A model generated the notes under the pieces. The model did no database searches and had not been told where the DNA came from. It saw only the letters and a program-made list of their open reading frames with translations. Made by a program: the position numbers and the translations under genes. Below are positions 36,301-39,435 of a DNA stretch of 39,435 bases, in pieces. Within the stretch, counting starts at the first letter, position 1. Every line of letters starts with the position of its first letter. Source of the stretch: an uncultured Oscillospiraceae bacterium (GTDB taxonomy: Bacteria; Bacillota; Clostridia; Oscillospirales; Oscillospiraceae); the NCBI GenBank assembly GCA_910584395.1, contig CAJUAS010000014.1, positions 1-39,435 on the forward strand. The letters are read 5' to 3'.

Positions 36301-39300
36301 CGCTCGTGCCCACGGTGGGCGTAATGGTGGCCTTATAAGTAAATGTCGGGGTGAGGGTTTGCTCTGCGGTAAGTTCCGTAGTCAAGGTGTACTTGGCCTT
36401 TTCCACCGTGCCCTTGCCTGCCGTACCCTCCTTCCAATAGGGAGAGGCGTGGTCATAGCCAGTATCTGCCGTGACGGAGAGGGTGATTTCCGCCCCCTTC
36501 TCCACGATCACGCGGGTCTGTCCGGTCACGCCGGTGGCCGTCATAGTCGCCTGAGCGGTATCATAGTCGGTGTCCGCGGTGGACACGCTGTACAGCTTTA
36601 TCTCCGCGAACTTGGTCGGGTCATCCCGGTCTGCAACCGCGCTTTGATTCGCCGTGAACGGCCCACCCGCTCTGGTGGTCACGTACCACTTCAAGTCTTT
36701 TTGGGTCGCATCAACCACGCCCGCAGCCTTCCACACGCCGTTGCCGACGTGGGTAGCCGTGATCGCCCCGGCCCCTGTGCCCAAAGTCACCGAGACGAAG
36801 TCCTTGGCCGTGTCAGTGGCCGAGACCAGATCGTTTGTCACATTGGTGTTTGTGTTCAGGGTCACCTTCAAATAGGTGTCATACTTCGGCTTGGTAAAAA
36901 TTGCCTTAAGATGGGTCTCCGTGGTCATAGTCACGGAGGTGCTTGCCAGATTGGGATCGGGCGCAGAACCCTTGTTGTTCTGAACCTCCCACGTGGAGAA
37001 CGCGTAATTCGTCCCGGATTCGGTAGCCTTAATATTGACCACGGTGTTCTTCAGATACACCGCCGTCTGGCTATCCTTGGTCGCGTCCCCGGCGATGGCG
37101 CTTGTGCTCTGCTCGACTTTCGCTCCTGCGTCCTTGGTCTGATCCGCCTCAACGGTCAGGGTATAGTAATTCACCGTCGCCGTGGCGGGGTCAGTCGCCC
37201 CGGCCGTCACCGTGACGGTCTCATTCACATATGTGTTGCCCACAAAGACGTAAAACACACCGTCGGTCGCCTTGGCCGGGTCGACCGCGTCGTTGGTGTA
37301 GATATGCTTCGTACTGTCCGCCGTGCCCGCGGTCAGAGTCACCGCGTTTTCCAGAGCGTTGCTGGCGGTGGACAGCTTCACCTCGCGGGTCGCGTCGACA
37401 TACGCCAAGGTGTCCTTGAGGAAGGTGACCTCGACCTTGCCCGTCGCCGCGCCGAAGGTCACCACCAGATCTTTCGTGCCTCGTATGTTGACCGACATAT
37501 TGTTGTTCACGCTCTTTACGCCCCAAGTGCTATCAGTCACTTCGACGGTCTTGTCCGCACCATCGTAGGTCAGCCCGGACAGGGTATCGCCCTCGGCGAT
37601 TGCGCCCGTAACCTTCACGCTGCTCTCCTTGGGATAATAAAGAACGATACTCCCGTCGGTGTTCTTGTTTGCACCGGTCACGGTGACGTCGCCCCGGGCG
37701 CGCGCAGGGTTCAGGTCGTCAGTCAATGTAAGGGTACTGCCCGACTTGTCCGTCCCATTTGCCACCTTGGGAGTCACGCCGACCATCTCTACCACGAAAT
37801 GATACCCTGTGGCTCCTTCCTTGATCGTCGTGGTGTCAAACTGTGTTCCCACTGGTCTGCCATTGATATACAGTCTGTATTTGCCCGCATCCAGATCAAG
37901 CAGCCACGCGTTTGACACGGTCTGCGGCGTAATCTTGGTTGGGTCGACGCCATCCTTGGTATAGCTGGCCACGAGATTATTCAGAGCATCCCGGACCTCA
38001 ATGCTGAACACATACTCATTATCTACGTCACGGTTGCCCGGATTGCCCCCTACGGTGTTATCACCCGGAGCTTCGCCGTCATAGGTCGTTACCAAAGTGA
38101 TGGGCTTCATATAGTGGGCGGTCACTTCCATATCGCCCGTGATAGCGACTTGCGCGGCGGCAACAGTTGCCGACGCTCCCGTTTTTTCCATCTCCGTGTC
38201 GACCCCGTCCACCTTTACGGTCAGCACGGTTTTCGCCGACACACCCGTCCAGTCAGCAAATTTGTTCTTGTTTGCGTACACACCCACCGTCGCATTATAC
38301 GGATAATAAGTGTACGACACTTTTTTATAGCCATTTGTGGGCGCTTCCGCCGTTTCATCCCACATATAGTGGCCATAGATGTCCTTTCCAGCCGTCTCAT
38401 CAAAGAAACCCGTGTCAGGATCATCCTTCATTGTCACCGTGCCCATGGGCACTTCAGTAATCGCTGTGGTATCCGCAACAGTCGTCAAACCTGTTCTTAC
38501 GCCGTCCACATAAATGGGCTTATTAATACCTACTTGCACCTCTGAGCCTGCAGGTAGCGCATAATACAGATTGGTTGAATCCCATTCCAGATATATCGCT
38601 GCTTTGTCATAAACATATACCATATGTTTTTTCGTTCCTGTGGAGCTCTGCAGACTGTCCTCATTATCCGTGATCGTACCCGTGTCGTCATCCGGGGTGA
38701 TATTCGTACTCCCGTGCATTAAACGCACTTTCGGCTCTGAAATTGGGTTAGCCTCCCAACGAATGCCCGCCGTGTCCGAGTTGGTCACCGCGGCGTCTGC
38801 TACGGAGGTCGCCGTAATCATGTAGCTGCTCCAAAAATTAGTCACAGCGGCGCCTCCGGTTGTATTTACCGTAACCCCATTAAACCCTTGCTTCATTGTG
38901 GTGGCTGTTGCACCTTCTGCCGTACCTGCCACATAAATGGTGGTGGAGTCATTGGCGGGAATTACAATATTCGACAGTGTCGACTGTGTTTTCGCGTTTT
39001 GTCCTCCCGGAACAACTCCGCTGGAAATTGTTCCGTCCCATTTTCTATTTGGGTCTGTCTTTGTCTCGTCCGTTACATTTCCCAACAGACCATAGATTTG
39101 GCCCAGTGGTAAGGTCGTAGTGCCTGTTGTTGTGGTACTGACTTTATAGCCCAAATCAGTCTTAAGTCTATCTGCTACCTTGACATCAGAAGCGTCTACA
39201 ATGCTGGCGTTATTGCCATAGTTCGCTGGCTCGCTATCCATCAAATTCTCTCGCTTAATGGTCACGTTGACCGTCATATCAGCATCCGTTGTGTTGGTAA

Positions 39301-39435
39301 GAATAACCTCGGAATACATCTGCTCACCGGCCGCGTAGCTGGCGTTTGTGCTTGTCTTCCGATAGTCAAACCTCGTCTTTGCCACCGCGTCCTTGGTGAG
39401 GATCTCCACCTTGAGGGGCTGGGTGGTGATGGGGA
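20246..39435 (-). CDS. Giant repeat-rich SLH-anchored surface protein (5' end outside window)
   Basis: At least 6,396 codons are open without interruption. The frame continues through the window edge (codons for PITTQPLK precede the first possible GTG at 39409), so the real start and signal peptide are outside. The protein is acidic, rich in Thr, Asp, Ala and Val, nearly free of cysteine, and built of beta-sandwich-like repeats. Visible order: a less repetitive AT-richer region; two copies of an 850-residue, five-block super-repeat containing GYxFxxW-type InlB/Flg_new motifs; three full and one partial copy of a 700-residue unit ending in VEPLxI; Ig-like segments; a glycine linker (SPGGGGGVVETCPC); one more beta repeat; and an SLH anchor. 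It probably forms a long adhesin or surface-layer fibre; no enzyme domain is visible. No sortase signal ends it. Its stop is 16 bases before the small SLH gene. Confidence 0.95.
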   Translation of the reverse strand, partial: PITTQPLKVEILTKDAVAKTRFDYRKTSTNASYAAGEQMYSEVILTNTTDADMTVNVTIKRENLMDSEPANYGNNASIVDASDVKVADRLKTDLGYKVSTTTTGTTTLPLGQIYGLLGNVTDETKTDPNRKWDGTISSGVVPGGQNAKTQSTLSNIVIPANDSTTIYVAGTAEGATATTMKQGFNGVTVNTTGGAAVTNFWSSYMITATSVADAAVTNSDTAGIRWEANPISEPKVRLMHGSTNITPDDDTGTITDNEDSLQSSTGTKKHMVYVYDKAAIYLEWDSTNLYYALPAGSEVQVGINKPIYVDGVRTGLTTVADTTAITEVPMGTVTMKDDPDTGFFDETAGKDIYGHYMWDETAEAPTNGYKKVSYTYYPYNATVGVYANKNKFADWTGVSAKTVLTVKVDGVDTEMEKTGASATVAAAQVAITGDMEVTAHYMKPITLVTTYDGEAPGDNTVGGNPGNRDVDNEYVFSIEVRDALNNLVASYTKDGVDPTKITPQTVSNAWLLDLDAGKYRLYINGRPVGTQFDTTTIKEGATGYHFVVEMVGVTPKVANGTDKSGSTLTLTDDLNPARARGDVTVTGANKNTDGSIVLYYPKESSVKVTGAIAEGDTLSGLTYDGADKTVEVTDSTWGVKSVNNNMSVNIRGTKDLVVTFGAATGKVEVTFLKDTLAYVDATREVKLSTASNALENAVTLTAGTADSTKHIYTNDAVDPAKATDGVFYVFVGNTYVNETVTVTAGATDPATATVNYYTLTVEADQTKDAGAKVEQSTSAIAGDATKDSQTAVYLKNTVVNIKATESGTNYAFSTWEVQNNKGSAPDPNLASTSVTMTTETHLKAIFTKPKYDTYLKVTLNTNTNVTNDLVSATDTAKDFVSVTLGTGAGAITATHVGNGVWKAAGVVDATQKDLKWYVTTRAGGPFTANQSAVADRDDPTKFAEIKLYSVSTADTDYDTAQATMTATGVTGQTRVIVEKGAEITLSVTADTGYDHASPYWKEGTAGKGTVEKAKYTLTTELTAEQTLTPTFTYKATITPTVGTSDAVCDVDTVVLTAKNATNTDTTFGTPTEDATSHKWTVSGLPIGETEYAIWVNGHKSNLTVKNTTEQKVPMWTVSAATTTGGTVALTTTDKLSTTMPNGATYTTGWTITATANTDNGYRVADTAWALTSGNTYGTLAATNAASTTLSVTTAIEGNVVATAYFTQQWTVKSYVNTSGVTSTATLTDGTGTGADATHASTKTIDDTEYVKVDFNRSAGEELDGWTLAAGSGSWRATAPTETDNTWTDWATTAPAKTVESFYFKPSANSTITAAVKTKPYPVKIIVKLDDSDLTDKTATVPVVKVNNQTLTYSDGAWTGMFTPGDYALTVGSVINDTTQTLTNINFSVADGEGAEGGDPTNLTRTVKYWTVGVETDGHGAATMSSTNPVQSKTVNATTTSATIRVLESTKVTWADSTPVTNYVFEKWQEKQADDSYADATPTADGITAKHTYKALFKQKTGTVTVTVKLDGQKDDKSSDATADADLHTVNLYQVGAGDGGADKLIGTKTGKSGEYSFTGVPYNQGAGKYYITAEKKDAVTGAKLFTSAKNIEFSGDDGDTKTVDAPYFTLQVHTTQKVDSTTELAGRVAQSLSTITGTLTETDTSAVYAGGTTVNIKAANHDPRYEFNGWTVTKGSSPADTSKTGATTTVTLAATGTTGTILLAEFQKTQFNAYLDVKVNNIAHTDPDVQTNIKKIELVKSNTDATSLGTPVYKDGHWTVGPLNSTTVTAGQWKITTVDGGVYYEAMKTTEAVSEKLFYGVTVQNGDHGNTTNHAYVRADGTTRAVAPIGENVAIKANPDSGYTFSKWLADHAGNPTAVLNAAAEKVTAPSDGNFTFNAGYTTTDNKDIYLKPVYTYEVTVRTVRPKTGEPTTMEPTAPGGNVVVNGTTWAATSTGVYKVTGLTPGDTEYAINVNGFDSSVKIKVANAGGTVDVELFSVTMDKQTAVGSETIDGTAYIAFGEAATGTKTSLYLPEGAKTDDTHKVTVFAANAATNPKYRLKTETGEKPWTAATYVNAQSSATTTLKTPADGMAEDITIIADFLRQYDLTVSAVTTEDKAATNSEVKLTADPKGLGTVMPGTATGQSVKVTKVDAKTYIKAEYVHGVGEDFKGWSYAEANGDLYSALKEDGTVDTTKRIAPAALTAPGGKENTTVYFVPKTDGAVLKAVVEPAKYTVQVKVNLDNTDYPYNDGDLKVWLYTDEATPTKVTGLTYNTTDKAFKGEVYPGTYRVYVNGADLANDPVFTEAAKNISFTADEAEGTAAGGGAAGKAKLEKTINYYTVNLKADPAGTAPAQNKISFETITDAKPGATTASKIFLAKAAGYNINIYSKVYAGRGATDTVHYRFVDWTETATAHGFADKDAGNTAYKFPAENTLVADTANIDGAQEGKQLTLTANFKEQYKVTVKRGYNPSDSITPQVMVTGDTAANRWKTTVYVDVGGTVDLQTSGSISGLHFQSWTIAKKAAPNETEDDGKGKFQNEDNPAKYEAERGTKKASADNVTNPNNLNGFKPEDDTVIDLNLWKEPTLTDGLWTYERGVGKEDNPAGVKKFTWTVNDAKEITKVTVKGINTTSYAETELTKGTDYNLVDGKIVLLDGYIDDPNLVQGDYTITVTYTLGTTYNEVEGLTKETNFYIKQTPYTLTRVDIGVPTKTAAEDYTRQPDKTLTMNIDATDSKTAQAAYLESDDSHLHKNISKDDLTFTWFWAAKAPTQGAMTGTTLTNYNNGIYPAGWNKITDTNDFTTGFGKDADGHYNAVPTFTSNGTDYTDLKGNYVFAVVTATVSGEGTVITNAISVDYDAKITLRQDGTAVTDAKAGGYAVYLWPTTGGAFDVTSNKAVQATHVTGAANDGVDSGIYSTKGSKLNANTDYHIYVLETEGMTQNVTANYIQWKNGSTPVVISRTTTPPTYVDYYTVSVTDMTAGSTFTHATTAKQANDPAAAETFTSYPTFIVTTPKGATINNANNAKGVLKGTKVGVKANALAAPNNTVGWTQDYTLAWQDKEGAETDFTDAVSKLTQSSTTAVSTGYPYTNSLANKVDFTGRLTQNTYTIEGDVKDVDRQAGKITTGGGAIATATLTAAAATYNGTLTPTAGGHGAKVAFTVPRAAAEAYTLTATPTDGTSGTPETTMKGYSVPSATAATTENPVKLDEVAAGTTGNALKNRFTIFVAATELKMKVEDGDNTEGHHNESSNRDDYVSAGHAETWVYANYTAWEKTITVTNTGNTELAVTLVLQKSTDGGTNWTDIYKTGTELGGTGKDTDTNGVQFVGLEDTFNLGLADDNKSKSFKVKVPETLENKDDVKYRFDFVTKDGRGGADPVNGPKMYFNLDLTIEPVTIRRVTTWNNDGTFKVQHHWLKEDAVNLGQPDTDATYNAGGEAHTYAAETLGTGHTIMDDLVKQGDTLDDGSVATNDPTKSDIKYRWYVADADAEKPTINTTTGALTFPGNKGHEVTADVGSNGTAYTPTEADHGKMLYLVAVGQRNATNAVMTPDETRFAETPVPIPYPATITLWENKMGGSGEEREQVKEADKDKYTVYVWDTANGDFPVDDPTAEGSKVIPATPVVADGKCTYKTDVVLYPDHTYQVWTSAAKKADGAAFYLRNTGITIDSVDHKDKDVDYYLVDVANTTLSQNDYEGKLGTIADNSTIFYNANDLTGDLEKPSAKMPAKGETTATLDVVNNYVLKNTDVTLGYPARTLDYDLNWTGGYTNGGNPDAPGAAVTHVVNYSAATAQIKTELKLKVYDVVAWVTGSLGSVDKIAMTMNDGVVDRVFTTTGDVDNGEIAGLKDGETVPSISTTDQNKTFRLPKANYNTVATYDDSVYTLQCYKYPHNGADKGKENFVVPVTANTSYDVVLQGEGFSMQVADDVDVQTQKNTNSATGVTVSGVWSDSADPKRQDGSQTQTIKLNYNYNEDQKVKLTVTNASQQPKDETADRVILYDITFTADATAGNPIILSTDTGDTNSFAGGAMVDSLDDKGSATVTLKIPSGLDVGKYEYTAKFDFKTTDGGADGASATYKLVVEVEPLTFNSVDVKKDTDGTLIIDPAADKQYTVTRKVTAEDGETPNLIYRDLPNTTTTDPDTNGKLIQDTDYGYQWISAPVSMSYDDVKAAVSWSDGVLTVTEAANGVKKGSGADATQKVYTPKDADSGRSLFLVIYGKDNANGTRRNATSFAISPAQVNTYKGMVALKVDDAEKRGKDDADSADVVNKPNDGDGYEVWFISKDNAMVKKQATWTKVGTEYAYVADLIPNENGYSVEISRAKDSDKKVALPDALITGANVKTTIDTTGSNVVEAPFFTVNAVNFINEEYKTGTGETFTATITPIITIGADHAELANHTPVLSGQSVAAKAPAMADPNGDKAWEQDYTLTWRNTTGNDKNITVDDKTNLTDETNNAYKGQSATAAIADGAYAYGAVSAKTFIGGRLDQTTYTIVGTIHGPTGNAQQVKKVSLKETTSNVTYWNEDATDTGIKSGKWKDSNNDGKHNNGDEVTFTVVKGTYTVTGYEDTNFTIRKVTVEGTDAASTPRNEKTFTQSVEKLTEAKRIFDIYLEATGPKLMVNDTENPANEAASTPTDDHKFADNDDGAHYYYKQLTADDVFTLELSNPGNVDLKLKAPEVYKLDTGTDYSNMQTALSGKTALTNLTVKDGTRTILTFAGLPAANDDVLVGERVSHDGNTLTNAGTITVSKDVYNKDDAIYVVKFASEYLTTDGAPAVTGPTVYYVLDLKVEPLPIKKVTAETDPTKTDGTLRLKDNDLDSVLVDHDLSDATDPIGAKAAGLAEGDISYVWYSAPTSATVVAGDFDFDTTGMKLTAQGTAKGLKQGENANNGKTYKPSDAEQGLNFYLVAYRTDADKNASEFAVSDGVYAQVTIAMKAYRTDKAAPGLLTDVNISTMVGEDKKTSNDDTVTVTGVADNANVLTFNATKTDVTAQDKADDPAAAKWYFKSWAVQPLTGDELGATDTGIETPVAGERLTMNYTATGKATVIGYFDKLPELSYKNGALAGGYVIGNDADEVENDRTLTYTHNDGSGSRKVRVFIAPANDGKSVFGGTWASKTSQELTFGYFDKVAGAATGSSTELGVDGDYVLSREQLIKPYLKSGSTYVITFYDMEKGAKAENGYEGYDRSVTLTITAGNFDVTARAKDANETIDGNQGGVVRLYTTKPADDSGFVKEDKKTTSGGFIQAEAKAEPGYRFVEWKVLTHDDDDAVGNGGTMTPANGKSLVVSFSPDGEGAILEASFEKVPFTPQADVKTSVYYGDDELQETDGKLVVSVTKDKDAVQNFAYDLATEAELTDYLNGATRPANAYTKDGVGDGTNNTNVVPAWLHYEADATDNTKVNFTVKANTPATGVNVQKKTVDGELKDVEDELVVYLKVTETNTNESKIVPVAIDVVTSQLKIATAGTAADDTTLDGKTQQVFDGDAYLALFEAAIDAAYPGEGRKPDHEEKVYYDYFAYTNVYNENNPTGNIVDANNQTGDHAANAAGKNRWDKTDGAANTDYGKVTDGYWTVAPAAFDGTGPNGYVAGEEKTNAHDYVFTFHYTGAETAEDDYNYENASITLTIPALVPEMSLKFADTLHTTTKDGDPKTLLTLTKGTHSGEVAADGYVKNDAVNYAPISLAYANAANRTDEHLTYLDEEPVFHVTLQKIGNLKRVELSAADVDGFKTDLPTFTIDPNETTQTASFDVKLAALKSNPKLWVGTHTIKISAKGYYDDATGAEKYIEATYELSVIVDPKVIATVDVKVTDPETEPTEAKGTTEDGDPVDNKTPDSKGNVPIKDVDVTWKPEPGTPDGKHTEAEVKVEIDPNYVYAEDDPATADNNEDITNKTELTVTDHLTPDPEVNRDPDDGDHVIHITQKIPYLMHDDVKDGSAPADTTGPKVDDRRTVSVMQGASGLGSYTINLGAYGANVYDVKWTVEQDTITANAENGIGAVLGTLPTDFALDVDGAKQSVVLDLSAVDTSKTGTYTLTLLALGKANADDPDDARTIQSTYVFRLIINSPGGGGGVVETCPCKVFYHVGLHGTTTDATVEDVSEGNRPSKVPTVTALDGYAFRGWSLTNPATLKKGEKITLVDPKTVTAKGESMTFYAVIVERPFHEHYVIGYPNGNFGPADNINRASVATIIARAILPDFVEGANYGNPGGYSDVSGHWAESAIAYCSKFDVFKGYTDGTFRPDQPITRQEFATVIARLDGELTAKDIPFNDIDEAGDWALNGIYTSYEKGWVNGYTDGTFKPLNNIRRDEAVKVFNAYLNRGVDADGLADLREYVHTGAASNNTENGVDEYMTWPDVPKGHWAYYEIVEAANDHEFTPDFDTELGYTLPEHWEKCWIDERWRYGDGPSGGDSAAMVSAGFQVWLH
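24650..25148 (-). repeat. Super-repeat B, copy 4 (first quarter only)
   Basis: Starts at LKVEPLPIKKVTAETDPT and keeps ISYVWYSAPTS and FYLVAYRTD, aligned with the first 165 residues of copies 2 and 3. It then runs into unrelated sequence, so this unit is truncated. Confidence 0.7.
25149..27257 (-). repeat. Super-repeat B, copy 3
   Basis: Starts at VEVEPLTFNSVDVKKDTDG. It contains YGYQWISAPVS, MVALKVDDAEK, YEVWFIS, QDYTLTWRNTTGN and RLDQTTYTIVG. The offset from copy 2 is about 2.1 kb. Confidence 0.75.
27258..29325 (-). repeat. Super-repeat B, copy 2
   Basis: Starts at TIEPVTIRRVT. It contains IKYRWYVADADAEK, ITLWENKMGG, YTVYVW, DYDLNWTGG and a final VTLKIPSGLDVGKYEYTAKF. The offset from copy 1 is about 2.1 kb. 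Confidence 0.75.
29326..31410 (-). repeat. Super-repeat B, copy 1
   Basis: About 700 residues starting at TPYTLTRVDIGV. It contains FTWFWAAKAPTQG, a strand reading ITLRQDG followed by YAVYLW, the QDYTLAW and RLTQNTYTIEG segments, and a late NTGNTELAVTLVL stretch. Copies 2 and 3 keep the same order. Confidence 0.75.
32080..34626 (-). repeat. Super-repeat A, copy 2
   Basis: About 850 residues made of five blocks, each opening with a strand like YFTLQV, FYGVTV, LFSVTM, YDLTVS or YYTVNL (near 34620, 34050, 33520, 33190 and 32490). Landmarks shared with copy 1 include YEFNGW, FNAYLDVKVN and GDTEYAINVNG. Block order and spacing match copy 1 with an offset of 2.5-2.75 kb. Boundaries are approximate. 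Confidence 0.75.
34627..37176 (-). repeat. Super-repeat A, copy 1
   Basis: The partner of copy 2. Blocks open at about 37176 (YYTLTVEAD), 36590 (LYSVSTAD), 36100 (MWTVSAAT), 35810 (QWTVKSYV) and 35230 (YWTVGVET). Landmarks are YAFSTW, YDTYLKVTLN and GETEYAIWVNG. The copies are clearly diverged at protein level, so the duplication is old. Boundaries are approximate. Confidence 0.75.

Noticed and set aside
24650..37176. A CRISPR array or short tandem DNA repeats in the repeat-rich region
   Set aside because: The repeats are thousands of bases long, coding and diverged. There are no short identical repeats with spacers.
20177..37915. Very long plus-strand open frames (20177-28108, 28481-31531, 31949-37915) opposite the giant gene
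   Set aside because: All three are in the frame whose codons pair exactly with the giant's codons. The products are low-complexity, rich in Val, Gly, Leu and His, and resemble no family. No ribosome site or promoter was seen, and the minus-strand frame has clear SLH and repeat domains.

Overview
The window reads as chromosome from a GC-rich member of the Clostridia (Bacillota), probably Oscillospiraceae-like. This is inferred from the gene families (RqcP/YabO-type S4 protein, S-box leader on metK, anaerobic GlpA/GlpB-like oxidoreductases, SLH-anchored surface proteins) and from strong G/C-ending codon use. I see no rRNA, tRNA, CRISPR array, transposase or phage gene.

Left part (1-5.3 kb): the 3' end of a YhaN/SbcC-like ATPase gene, signal peptidase I (lepB) and a ribosome quality-control S4 protein (rqcP) lie on the plus strand and end at an 18-bp palindromic terminator. 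Facing them is a minus-strand operon: condensation-fold acyltransferase, zinc-ribbon membrane protein, MFS transporter. That operon diverges from an L-lactate dehydrogenase and an HSL-type esterase. The two directions are read from promoter elements that overlap in one 30-bp segment.

Middle part (7.3-15.2 kb): mreB, glpK and two FAD oxidoreductase genes resembling GlpA and GlpB form one tight plus-strand operon, so a cell-shape gene appears co-transcribed with glycerol catabolism. Next come metK on the minus strand behind an S-box-type SAM riboswitch, and a rhomboid-fold membrane protein with a C-terminal zinc finger that lacks the obvious protease residues.

Right part (15.2 kb to the end): a minus-strand cell-surface locus. 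In transcription order it holds a giant repeat protein of at least 6,396 residues whose 5' end lies outside the window, a small SLH protein that is a near-duplicate of the giant's C-terminal anchor, a short histidine kinase, a secreted 5'-nucleotidase-like enzyme with three SLH motifs, and a tyrosine-phosphatase-like frame. The phosphatase frame has lost its catalytic cysteine. Its conserved N-terminus can only be read by a -1 frameshift at a U UUU UUC heptamer at the end of the nucleotidase gene.

The least ordinary items are the giant protein with its nested 2.57-kb and 2.1-kb super-repeats, the possible frameshift fusion, the shared divergent promoter, and the acyltransferase/esterase cluster of unknown purpose.
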